Under the pieces are notes generated by a model. The model did no database searches. It was given only the letters and a program-made list of their open reading frames with translations, and was not told the origin of the DNA. This document shows, one piece after another, positions 34,905-45,249 of a stretch of DNA of 64,000 nt. Position numbers and translations under genes: made by a program. Numbering within the stretch: position 1 is the first letter of the stretch; each line of letters begins with the position of its first letter. The DNA is taken from the NCBI GenBank assembly GCA_946811185.2, contig OX328102.1, forward strand, positions 13,641,194 to 13,705,193. Direction: 5' to 3'. Source of the DNA: Hippopus hippopus. Its lineage: Eukaryota > Mollusca > Bivalvia > Cardiida > Cardiidae.

Positions 34905-36318
34905 CTTGTCTAGCACCAATCATGTATCACTGCAGCTTGATAATCAAGGGAGGTAAATAGTAATGAACTTTATCTTTCATAAAAAGAGTTATTTCCCTTG
35001 ATTAATGTTTAAATTGAAGTGACAATATTTTGAAGCCCATGTTAAACTTGCGATCCCTGGAATGAAGGCAATTTTGACCCCAGACCTACAATATGAAACT
35101 AGAATGTGTGGTTATAAACAAAAAGATTTTTTAATCTTGCCCAATAAAAAGTCATGTAAAACAAGTTTGCTGAATAAAAGGCCCTGTAAAATATGTGATC
35201 CATGACACAGGTTTATCAAGTTTTCACTATAAAAGCCAATGTAAAACTTGTGACCCCTGGTGTGGAGTCAAACTTGACCCCCAAAGTTAAAATTTGGGCC
35301 CTCTTGGTAGAGGCCCATTATATAAAGTTACATGCAAAATTTGGTAGCCCTAGGCCTAAATATGGCTATGTACAAGTAGATTATTAAAGTTTCCTTATAT
35401 AAGACCATGTAGAACTTGTGACCCCCCTGGGGTGGGGCTACATTTGACCCCCTGGGCTATAATTTGGGCACCTTTGATAGAGACCCCCTAGATAAAGCTA
35501 AATGCAAAATTTGATAGCTCTAGCCCTTATAGCTAGATGCGAAAGATTTTCCTATATAAGCCCGCCCATGTAAAACATGTTACCCCCCCGGAGCGAAGTC
35601 AAATTTGACCCTTGGCTATAATTTGGACACCCTTGGTACAGGTCCACTAGATAAAGCTACATGCCAAATTTGGTCGCCCTAGGCCCCATGGCTAGGTCAA
35701 AGAAGAATTTTAAAGTTCTCCCTATATAAGCCCATGTAAAACTTGTTATATAAGCCCATGTAAAACTTGTTACCCCCGGGCAGGGCCTAATTTGACCCCA
35801 GGGCTATAATTTGAACAATCTTGGCAGAGGTCCACTAGATAAAGCTACATGCCAAATTTGGTAGCTCTAGGCCCTATGGCTAGGTAGAAGAGGAATTTTA
35901 AAGTTCTCCCTAAATAAGCCCATGTATAACTTGTAACCCCCGGGGCGGGGCCAATTTTGACCCCAGGGCTATAAATTGAAGAAACTTGGTAGAGGTCCAC
36001 TAGATAAAGCTACATGCCAAATTTGGTAGCCCTTGGCCTTACGGTTTCAGACAAGAAGATTTTCAAAGATTTTCAAAATTTTTCAGTTTTGTTGCCATGG
36101 CAACCAGAGTTTTTGAAGGAATTAAATTCTTTCAAGAAATTCTGAAGAGGACCATGGCAGGATCATTTCTGTGAAGTTTCATCAAAATTGGATGGGTAGT
36201 TTCAGAGAAGAAGACGTTTTAAAAAAAAGTTAACGGACGGACGGACAGACGGACGCACGCACGACGGACAACAGGCCATGACATAAGTCCGCTGGCCTTC
36301 GGCCAGTGGAGCTAAAAA
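34905..36318. mobile_element. Family B tandem core and 3' end
   Basis: ~180-bp units with GGTCCACTAGATAAAGCTAC, ATGCCAAATTTGGTAGCCC and CATGTAAAACTTGTGACCCC; end GTCCGCTGGCCTTCGGCCAG then TGGAGCTAAAAAGG after an ACGG-type microsatellite (36232-36262). A perfect GTTGCCATGGCAAC lies at 36091-36104. Confidence 0.72.
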
Positions 36319-36399
36319 GGCCACTTCTCCATACCTACAGTTCACTCCTCATGACGAGGTGAGGAGTGGAATTTTCAAACCCTGCAAATGGTTTCAAAT

Positions 36400-36620
36400 G
36401 GTTTCAATTTGGAGTCAAAAATTTTATTGACATTCAATTTGAAAGCATTTGCAGACAAGAAATTAAATGGGCTCAAATGAAGAGCTTTTTCACTGAAAGG
36501 CTAGACAACACAGTAGATAAATGGTCGCCAGCATCTTTACCTTTTCCCACAATGTTTTAAAAAGTTTTTTTCCTCAGGGTCATTCAAACCTTGGATTTTT
36601 TTGATAAGGCATCAAAACAC
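36400..36620. mobile_element. Worn piggyBac-type MITE
   Basis: Inner TTGAAAGCATTTGCAGACAA and CTTTTCCCACAATGTTTT, with degraded hairpin and ends. Confidence 0.5.
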
Positions 36621-36687
36621 TGTTCAACTGTGTCAAAAATATTTTGAGGGTTATCTGCCTTATTCGCATAGGTTCCCTTTTTCCTTA

Positions 36688-36915
36688 TTAACCCTTTCCT
36701 ACACAATCACGGCTTTTAATGACCCTGAGAAAGAAGCCTTCAGAAAACATTGTGGAAAAAGGAGAAAATCCTGGTAACCAGCATTTTCTCCTTTTTCCAC
36801 AATGTTTTCTTCCCTTCCCAAAACAAATTTCATATTTTCTGTCATTTTTATTTTGTTGTCTGCAAATGCTTTCAATTTGGACCAGTCTAAAATTTTGTCG
36901 TTTGGTAAAGAGCTA
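36688..36915. mobile_element. piggyBac-type MITE
   Basis: TTAA at 36688-36691 and a mutated CTAA at 36912-36915; ends CCCTTTCCTACACAATC / GTCGTTTGGTAAAGAG; hairpin at about 36745-36810. Confidence 0.78.
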
Positions 36916-37029
36916 ACATATTGATCTATCATAGCATTGAAACCATATTCATCAGAAAAAAAAAACAGTACATTGTTATAGTTTCCTATTGATGCACTCT
37001 TGTACAACCACATGCAGTTGACCAAAAAA

Positions 37030-38345
37030 CACTTAAAAAAAAAACTTACTTGTTTCAGTTATAAATAATAAATAGTAATACCATCAATTACAACATCCAA
37101 AATGAGCCAATGACACTTAATTTTATTATCTTAGAATTCTGATACTGAAAAGCATGTAAACAATACCAAGATGTTTACAATCTCTCAAACTTAAGTATTG
37201 ACATCAAAAACACAAGCCAGGTTTTGTTTTCTCTTCATGATAAACTTATATTGTATTAGACAATACTGCCTATAGGGTGTGAACCATTTATTGTGTAGTT
37301 ACTGATCCATGCAAACAAGTCTCTTCTAGTCTATTATATTCCATATTTTCAGTATTTTCCATTGAAGTCTTCAGAAGTATTATCTGTACAACCTTTTGTG
37401 TTCCATTTCTATAGTGTAGTTTCAATTGATTATTACAGATATATACATGTAGTTAGCTGTTTCGATTCACATTTGTGCTCCAATAACTAACTCGTGAACA
37501 CATTACTTACAAACTTTGCAACCCTTATAGTGCTTGATTCAGTTTTGAATTTTTACGTAGATGCTTGTTAAGATGTCAGTAGTCTGTTAAAACAACTGTA
37601 GTGTAAAGTACCATCAGAAAAGGCAAAACAATCATATTCATTATGTTGTTCCATACTAAGAAAAAATTAACCCTATACAGCATAGACTTTTTCAGAGCGA
37701 CCACGGAATATCTAGATAAAATAGATAACAAAAATTATGAGGAAATGAAAATTTTGTTTTTCCACAGTATGACTTAATATTACTGGTTACAAGCAATGAC
37801 ACTTTCCTACCATCTACACTTGTATTTGAAAAGCAAAGGGCTAATGTATGAATGTTCTTTGAGAGTTTTAGATTTTAACAAAAAACAATTTACAGAATTG
37901 ATATTCCCTACTAAAAAGGTTTGGATGTTGACACAAGTTGCGTGCTAAAAAGGCTTAACATCAAAATTGAATATCATGTCAATAGAGGCTGTTTCATGAC
38001 CATATTTCAGTGTTTTCTACAGAGCATGTTTTCCTGAAATGCTAGAGTTATGTCCTTTCTGATGCACTAAAATCGAAATCCATTTTCCCAGTATATGATC
38101 AATAAATATCGGTGACAAATCTAAATAATAAATTTTATTGGTTCGTTGATGCGATCTCCAATACACTCTAACCAAAAAAGTGGAGCATCAGTAGTATCAA
38201 AGGTATCTGATTCTCAACAAAAATGTTTTACAAGAGGCTAAAACCTGGAACTGATTTAGTTTCGTTCCAAGCTGCCCAGAAACCTTGACTATTCCTCAGT
38301 CTGAAATGTCATCGCACCAATGAACATTGACTTCTGAAAGCGTTC
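37030..38345. other. Large intron (exon 2-3), unassigned stretch
   Basis: AT-rich. I see no element boundary, exon signal or RNA gene here; one of the longest repeat-poor stretches of the window. Confidence 0.5.
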
Positions 38346-38349
38346 TTAA

Positions 38350-38433
38350 CACCTGGGTTCACATTCACCAATCATTCTTAAGAACATTAATTTTCTAGTC
38401 TTATTCTCCAGGATTTTCTGATTCTGAAAGTAA
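38350..38433. mobile_element. Family J MITE, left half (split)
   Basis: CTGGGTTCACATTCACCAAT then CATTCTTAAGAACATT. The right half, ending AAGAATGGTTGGTGAATACA then GACCC, is at 41935-42028; everything between was inserted or rearranged later. Confidence 0.6.
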
Positions 38434-38896
38434 CCAGGGTTTCTGCCAGCTTCGAATTTTTGAGGGTCATTTGTGACCCCTATTCCTAATATTTGGGGGG
38501 TCATACAAAACTCTCAAGGGTCACTTTTAAATGCCTTTTTAAAGCTACTTAAATTCTGGTTTTGGGACCTTTTCCTGTTACTCTGCCAACTCAGAATTGG
38601 AACTATTTTTCTTAGTCTGACAAGACCCAGATATTTGTTGCATTTATTGATTTTCTTTTCATGTTTGCGAGGTGTTTACTTGTGGAAGGGACAGTGAAAC
38701 AGTCTGCGAATTTCTGTTTTTCTTTTTTGGTTCATCTGCTATTCTGTTTCGGAAAGCCTTTAGAATAGACAGACCGTACATGTTTAAAACATGCTGACAA
38801 ATTGACCTTCCTATAGTTATTCCGTACCTAGTTAATTATTACAAAACAGAGCTTTAAATGTGCGACTGTATCAGAAAGAAGCCAGTTGGTAGCAAT

Positions 38897-38956
38897 TGTT
38901 ATGGGAGACCACTCTTTCATGCATGGCTTTGTCCCGATTTAAATACAATACTTAAC
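38897..38956 (+). mobile_element. tRNA-Lys-like SINE, left part (split)
   Basis: TGTTATGGGAGACCACTC to ATACAATACTTAAC. It matches the reverse complement of the SINE ends at about 5880-5935 and 6205-6260. The right part with the tRNA head is at 41643-41790. Confidence 0.7.
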
Positions 38957-39150
38957 ACACGGGTGGTAAACGGGGCAACTAGCTCCAAAAGGAGTCAATA
39001 GTATTTTGTTGCCTCGTAACATACCGGTATTTGCGTGCTAGTTGCATAGATAGAAAAATTGTCAACAAAGGTAGGTGTCGATTACTTTAATCTTTGTTTA
39101 TTTCCATAGCGGAGACCTTTTGAAAAATCCGGCAATGCTATGCGATATTA

Positions 39151-39763
39151 CTAGAGGCGCTTGAGCGCCTGTATCGCTCCACAGGCCTGATATTTCTATA
39201 ATGGCGAAAGGAAGTTTTTAACAATTATCATTCAATCCTGCATTTTAGCTCACTGAAGAAACAATTTGGTAGACAACCACCATAGGAACTTACCTGCAAA
39301 ACAACAATGAAATCCAATGAATAGTTTTAGAGAAGAAATTTTTCAAAGATTTTACTTTATACCATAAAAGGAAAATGAGTCTCCCATAAAAGCCATGTTT
39401 TTTGACAGATCTTTTTTTTTTTTAAGGAATTCTGTAAACCTGTATCTAAGGAACATTACTGCAAAATAATAATGCTATCCAAATAGCGGTTTGGGAGAAG
39501 AAGATTTTTAAAGGTTTTTTACTTTGGTTGCCATGGCAACCAGAATTCTTCATGGAACACAGTTATTTGAAGGAATTTGAAAGAGGACCACCAAAGGAAC
39601 ATTCCTGTGAAATTTGGTAAAAATCCAGTCAATAGTTTCTGAGGAGAAGTTTTTTAAAGAAAAAGTTTACGGACGCACGCACGGACGAATGGACGGACGG
39701 ACGCACGACGGACACAACGCCATGACAATAGCTCGCTGGCCTTCGGCCAGTGGAGCTTAAAAT
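39151..39763. mobile_element. Family C element, copy 1 (inside the fold-back arm)
   Basis: Start CTAGAGGCGCTTGAGCGCCT then CGCTCCACAGGCC; end GCTGGCCTTCGGCCAGTGGA then GCTTAAA after an ACGG-type microsatellite. Nearly identical to 43621-44226. The mirror arm at about 41436-41462 shows the uninterrupted target. Confidence 0.88.
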
Positions 39764-40299
39764 GACTAAACTTTATTCACCGCTAGCATATGGCATATAA
39801 GTATGCAGCGCTTAGATAAAATCTTGGACAAACTTTCGAACATCGAGCGGTAAAACTGTAAATCGGAGATTTGAAACTACGGATTTCCTCATTGAACGTC
39901 CAATATATAGCCACTACAATACCTGATGCACCTTCCCTATTAATTTCAAGCCCAGGGAATTACGAAATAACAAAAATTGAAAATTTTAGAAGTCGTGTAT
40001 GTAGAATAATAGCTGAATTTGTGTGCGGGCTAGTTGCCTAGCCCGGGGGGGGGGGTAGTTGAATAGACAAGGAGGTAGTGGCCTAGTAATTAAAATTCAG
40101 TTAACCTATTTGCCCCAAATCAGCACCGTACAGGGTAATTCAACAAGTAATTTTACTTAGCTAGGATTCTGAACATATTTTGGAACACACGAGTTATATA
40201 TTCTTTTCATATCAGAATTTTGAGCTAAGTAAAATTTGTAATATGCAAGTGCTTTTGGCACTTTCTAAAATTTGGCATTTGTAATTGGATGACTATGCT

Positions 40300-40520
40300 A
40301 TACTTGAAATAGGAATAGCGGCGCACTCGTGACCTGAAAGGTGTCGAGGGTTGCGGGTTCGAGTCCCGGCTGGGCCGCTGGTCATTTGGGTATGTCCTTG
40401 GACAGCGCATTCAGAGTCCCAGCGTAGTACTGTTGATACCCAGAAAGCACATGAGTTAGTGAACTTTGCCGTGATATAACTGAAAGATTGTTCGAGACGG
40501 CGTAAAACGTTTTTGCTAGT
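40300..40520 (+). mobile_element. tRNA-headed SINE within the fold-back loop
   Basis: B-box region GGGTTGCGGGTTCGAGTCCC at 40348-40367, then the shared tail domain GCCGTGATATAACTGAAAGA then TTGTTCGAGACGGCGTAAAA (40468-40506). Confidence 0.7.
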
Positions 40521-41642
40521 TTCTGAAAAGATGATAAAGATATATGTCAAATTTAACAAATTAAAGTACTTTAAGGGGGTGCATCAGTTACATGCATGAT
40601 AAGGATACCACCCATCCCTTGCAGTTTTTCATTAGAACAACAGGCACTCGGTTTTCCGATCTTTTAACAAGTTGCCAATTCTTAGGACTGTATATAAAGT
40701 AGCCTACACATGTTTTTGCAGCTGCTTTTTTCTCAGTTTACACTGTCGTCATGTTTGGGCTGTGCCAATTTCTAGTAAGGGTACCAAGGATGTTGGAAAC
40801 CTTTATAGAAATGAACGCAGCACCAACGTGGAGTCAGTATAAAATTCCGTTGCTAGAAAAAAATGGCAGCTGCGGAACCTTGTGTATTTTATTGATCTCA
40901 GTATTTGCGAGTTGTTCAAACATCTGGAAACCGAGTGTCTGTGTCTCGGACACGCCCACTTGAAAATATTATATAAAGTATTACTTAGTCATCTGATGAC
41001 CAAATGACAAATTTAGACAGGGTCGAAAATATGAGCACTGGCAGACGATAAATATTACTAAGCTCAATCTGAGATAAAAGCTGACTCATGTGTATCATTT
41101 GAAGTACATATACTAGGAGGCAACTACCTCCTTGTCTATCCAACTACCCCTTGTGTTAGGCAACTGGCGTGCACAAAAATATTGCCAGTATTCTCCACAT
41201 ACAAATTCTTTAATTTCCAATTTTTGGGTTTTTTAGTCTTTTATGGGCTTGAAAATACCAGAAAACGTGCATTAGGTAGTGTAATGGCCATCTGTTGGAT
41301 GAATATCTAGAAAATCCGTGCTTCCAAATCCCCGTGTTACATAAAGTGGCGGGTTTGCAGTACTGTGTTCGAAAGTTTTGCCAAGATTTTATCCAAGCGC
41401 TGCATACTTATATGCCATATGCTAGCGGTGAATAAAGTTTAGTCATTTTTATATCGCATAGCATTGTCGGATTTTTCAAAAGGTCTCCGGTAAGGAAATG
41501 AACAAGGTTTAAAGAAATCGACACCTACCTTTGTTGACAATTTTTCTATCTATGCAACTAGCACGCAAATACCCGTATGTAACGAGGCAACAAAATACTA
41601 TTGACTCCTTTTGGAGCTAGTTGCCCCATTTACCACCCGTGT

Positions 41643-41800
41643 AACAACTGCGTTAGGGAGATATCTCTTTAGCTCAGTGGTTATGGTATTAGTCTTTTAA
41701 ACCTTGAAAAACGAGGATCTTGTCCGCCGTGGGTTCGAATCCCGCTAGATGTGGTTTGTACTGCCATGCATTTGTTCATTTGTTTCTTAGTTACGGACTT
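41643..41800 (+). mobile_element. tRNA-Lys-like SINE, right part with tRNA head
   Basis: AACTGCGTTAGGGAGATATC, then CTTTAGCTCAGTGGTTATGG (A-box) and GGGTTCGAATCCCGC (B-box, 41731-41745). Plus-strand counterpart of the SINEs at 5695-5937 and 6036-6260. Not a tRNA gene: the same head recurs with a fixed tail in three places. Confidence 0.78.
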
Positions 41801-42344
41801 TGTTCGTAAGACAGTTCTTGTTCTTTAATCCTTTTTTTGTGCAGTAGAGGCAGATATTTATTGGTAATTATCAATAAAATCAGTTTCAGACACTGGGCAC
41901 CGTATCATAAACTCTCAACATAAATAATCATGGTTTAGGCAATCAAAATTTGTGTCACTTTCAAATTTAGAAAATCTTGAAGTATAAGATTAAGAATGTT
42001 CTTAAGAATGGTTGGTGAATACAGACCCAGAAAGCAAACAAGCTTATCTAGATAGTAAATTTAACAAAAATCATGTCAGGTCAACATTCCCAAGTACTGA
42101 ATCTTTCCTTTTACATGGCAAAAAATAACTCCATATCGAACACCAACGATAAGTTACAAAGTTCACTATCTGTATGACTGATTATGTTGGTATTTGGTGC
42201 GGCCAATAAATCACAAACAAATGAATATTGATAAAAATTGTTAATTCATCTTTTATTTGAAAATCACACAGGGAAATTTGACCCCTAGTTTTGATTTTTG
42301 ACCCCCTCTTTTTAAATTTCAGATGACCCGCAAAAGTTCATCAG

Positions 42345-42486
42345 TATTGGACTGAAAAAGAAGCCTTTGTAGTGATCGCACAGTTTTTCTGAGATCTGTC
42401 CCGACATGCTAATGATCCAATGACAGATGCACGATGGACAACGAGCCATGACATAAGCTTGCCAGCCTTCTGCAAGTGGAGCTCAC
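42345..42486. repeat. Family B 3' fragment
   Basis: ACGATGGACAACGAGCCATG, then GCCAGCCTTCTGCAAGTGGA then GCTC: a worn copy of the family B tail. Confidence 0.5.
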
Positions 42487-42597
42487 TGTCATGATCATCT
42501 CTTATGTTTTACAAATGCAGCAGAGTGCACATATAAATGAAAGATTATGATCTAGATCCATATATCTAGGTGACTGTTGAATTGTCAGACCATGGTG

Positions 42598-42825
42598 ATT
42601 TGTTTGTTTGAACGGTGTTTTACATCACTTTCAACATTATTTCAGTCATATCACAGTGACAGCTCACTTATACATGTTTTCCTGGGTTTCATCAGAACTA
42701 GTTTGGGGCTCTGAGGAATGTTGCCCAAGGACACTCCTGTGAAAAACCCAGTGGAGCCAGTGAGGCTCGAACCCCCGGCCTGCAGGTCCTACACGTTACC
42801 ACTGAGCCACACAGGACCCCCAGAC
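42598..42825 (-). mobile_element. tRNA-derived SINE
   Basis: Minus-strand reading: GTGTGGCTCAGTGGTAACGT (A-box), GGGGGTTCGAGCCTC (B-box), then the body and the shared tail domain (rc of 42610-42650). The best-preserved copy of this SINE type here. Confidence 0.8.
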
Positions 42826-42829
42826 CATT

Positions 42830-43290
42830 GTGAAAGATCTACCAATGATTATTGAACTATCCAGTAGTACAAAGAAAATGTGTATGTTTATAAAAGATGC
42901 TAACCACTGAGCTACCCAGCAGGGCACCATGTCATGGAAAAAGGGAGCTTAATGTTTATTTTCATTATGGACAAATTACAAAAAGGCCATGTGTACATCC
43001 AAAACACAATACATGTATGTCTTATATGTTTCTATCAAAAAAGGTCTTTTTCGGCACGGAATATCATTCCACGAAATAAATTGTTTATATTTCTTTTCAA
43101 ATAACATTATGTGCTCTTCAGTCAAGCAATGTTAGTCATTTTTCATTATGAAATGCTTCTATTATTTTTGTTTTGTAATTGCTAATAAACATGTTTAATG
43201 CAGTAAAGGTGTTGTAGTACTAGTAGTAGCAGTAGTACTAGTACTGGTAGCAGCAGTAGTAGTAGTAGCAGTAGTTGTTATAAGTGAAGA
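42830..43290. other. Intron 2-3 stretch with a trinucleotide repeat
   Basis: An AGT/AGC-type repeat at about 43214-43276; otherwise nothing recognised. Confidence 0.55.
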
Positions 43291-43455
43291 ATTCACCAAT
43301 ATTTCTGAATTGCATTGTATACTTATTCTCGAGAACTTCTAAACTTCAAAGTACATGTAGCATAGTTTCTGATCAGCTAAACAAAATTGTTTACCAAATT
43401 ATTTGGTTTTACTAATCAGAAATTGTGTTACTTTCTCCATATTTATACATAGTTT
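43290..43455. mobile_element. Hairpin MITE, family J, worn
   Basis: AATTCACCAATATTTCTGAA start and mirrored TTTCTGATCAGCTAAACAAA / TTTACTAATCAGAAATTG. It ends just before the exon 2 donor region (43498). Confidence 0.5.
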
Positions 43456-43498
43456 GAAATGCTATTCAGAGAAGGCAGGCCCTGCTGCACATATGTAC

Positions 43499-43592
43499 CT
43501 GGTATGGTAGCCCAAAACATCCAGGATAGGTTTGTGGTGGAGAACTTAAGGGATCATCAACACAAGATGAAACATCCTCTGAAGGATCGTAC
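43499..43592 (-). CDS. KMT2E: KMT2E-like exon 2 (residues 25-56)
   Basis: The exon is 94 bp, with acceptor TTTTGTAG and donor GTACAT. It supplies one base to codon 25 and then 31 codons. It is rich in Ser, Pro, Asp and Glu and ends with GLPYQ, which continues into DHNYGAPPP in exon 3. Human KMT2E has GLPYADHNYGARPPP at the same place, so the splice between positions 43499 and 30377 is confirmed by homology across the junction. The intron that follows is about 13 kb, the largest in the gene. The upstream intron contains two near-identical copies of a mobile element that start about 30 bp before this exon's acceptor. Confidence 0.92.
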
Positions 43593-43620
43593 CTACAAAA
43601 TAAAATTACAAAAGAAATAA

Positions 43621-44711
43621 CTAGAGGCGCTTGAGCGCCTGTATCGCTCCACAGGCCTGATATTTCTATAATGGCGAAAGGAAGTTTTTAACAATTATCA
43701 TTCAATCCTGCATTTTAGCTCACTGAAGAAACAATTTGGTAGACAACCACCATAGGAACTTACCTGCAAAACAACAATGAAATCCAATGAATAGTTTTAG
43801 AGAAGAAATTTTTCAAAGATTTTACTTTATACCATAAAAGGAAAATGAGTCTCCCATAAAAGCCATGTTTTTTGACAGATCTTTTTTTTTTTTAAGGAAT
43901 TCTGTAAACCTGTATCTAAGGAACATTCCTGCAAAATAATAATGCTATCCAAATAGCGGTTTGGGAGAAGAAGATTTTTAAAGGTTTTTTACTTTGGTTG
44001 CCATGGCAACCAGAATTCTTCATGGAACACAATTATTTGAAGGAATTTGAAAGAGGACCACCAAAGGAACATTCCTGTGAAATTTGGTAAAAATCCAGTC
44101 AATAGTTTCTGAGGAGAAGTTTTTTAAAGAAAAAGTTTACGGACGCAGGCACGGACGAACGGACGGACGAATGGACGGACGGACGCACGCACGACGGACA
44201 CAACGCCATGACAATAGCTCGCTGGCCGAAGACAACCACCATAGGAACTTGCCTGCAAAACAACAATGAAATCCAATGAATAGTTTTAGAGAAGAAATTT
44301 TTCAAAGATTTTACTTTATACCATAAAAGGAAAATGAGTCTCCCATAAAAGCCATGTTTTTTGACAGATTTTTTTTTTTTTAAGGAATTCTGTAAACCTG
44401 TATCTAAGGAACATTCCTGCAAAATAATAATGCTATCCAAATAGCGGTTTGGGAGGAGAAGATTTTTACAGGTTTTTTACTTTGGTTGCCATGGCAACCA
44501 GAATTCTTCATGGAACACAATTATTTGAAGGAATTTGAAAGAGGACCACCAAAGGAACATTCCTGTGAAATTTGGTAAAAATCCAGTCAATAGTTTCTGA
44601 GAAGTTTTTTAAAGAAAAAGTTTACGGACGCACGCACAGACGAACGGACGGACGCACGACGGACACAACGCCATGACAATAGCTCTCTGGCCTTCGGCCA
44701 GTGGAGCTAAA
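43621..44711. mobile_element. Family C element, copies 2 and 3 joined in tandem
   Basis: Copy 2 (43621-44226) starts like copy 1 and stops at GCTCGCTGGCC without its hairpin. It is fused to copy 3 (44227-44711), which lacks the first ~117 bp and ends GCTCTCTGGCCTTCGGCCAG then TGGAGCTAAAAA. Both carry GTTGCCATGGCAAC (43997-44010, 44485-44498). The open frames at 44084-44440 and 44622-44816 are microsatellite translations. Confidence 0.88.
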
Positions 44712-44934
44712 AACGGTTATTTTAGGCCCCACCCTTGCACCTTCCACACTATTAATTTGCAGCTGCCTTTCCAAAATTTCACAATTATGATGCATTTGAA
44801 AATTAAGATATGACATTAAGAAAAGTGCAAACTTTCTTGCTTCAAACTCAGACCTCTTTTCTCCTATGGATTCTCTGTAATATCTACAAAATTACTATGG
44901 AAAAATACTGTCTTGCAAAGAGAGGAAAATATAA

Positions 44935-44962
44935 ACCCCCCCCCCCCACACACACACACTAA
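44935..44962. repeat. C-run and CA repeat
   Basis: About twelve C followed by (CA)n. Confidence 0.9.
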
Positions 44963-45249
44963 TTCACACAAGGGGGACTTTGTCAACTTTCAGATTTTTG
45001 AAGGGAGTCTTGGGCAAATTTTCTCATTATTTTGAAAACATCCCTGACTTCTGCAAGTTCATGTGATCATTACCTAGTCCCTGGCAAAAGTCAAACACTT
45101 TCATTAAAATACAAAAACAAATACTTTGCAATTTAAAAATACAGAATACAAATTCTTTTTTCATGGATGCATTCAAATATAAATACAAATACTTTGCATA
45201 TTCTAATTTACATACTTTAGAATACACTTCAATAAAATGGCATATCTTG

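Larger units (their letters stand above)
38957..41642. mobile_element. Fold-back element with long inverted arms and AAC target duplication
   Basis: Left arm about 38957-40085 (interrupted by another element at 39151-39763), right arm about 41110-41642, ends ACACGGGTGGTAAA / TTTACCACCCGTGT. The loop (40086-41109) has a SINE tail, a TATATAAAG box at about 40691 and an open frame at 40751-40963 that I do not recognise. AAC is at 38954-38956 and 41643-41645, and the flanks join to re-form a SINE. No transposase seen; superfamily not assigned. Confidence 0.8.

Noticed and set aside
40751..40963. 70-codon open frame with TATA-like box 60 bp upstream, inside the fold-back loop
   Set aside because: No recognisable domain and ordinary length for chance; kept only as a note within the fold-back element.
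41660..41745. Possible tRNA-Lys gene (A-box, TTT anticodon-like, B-box)
   Set aside because: The same head with a fixed tail occurs at three loci and the acceptor stem does not pair well; it is a SINE head.
44084..44269. Peptide rich in GRTDGRMDGRTHAR
   Set aside because: Translation of the ACGG-type microsatellite of a family C element.
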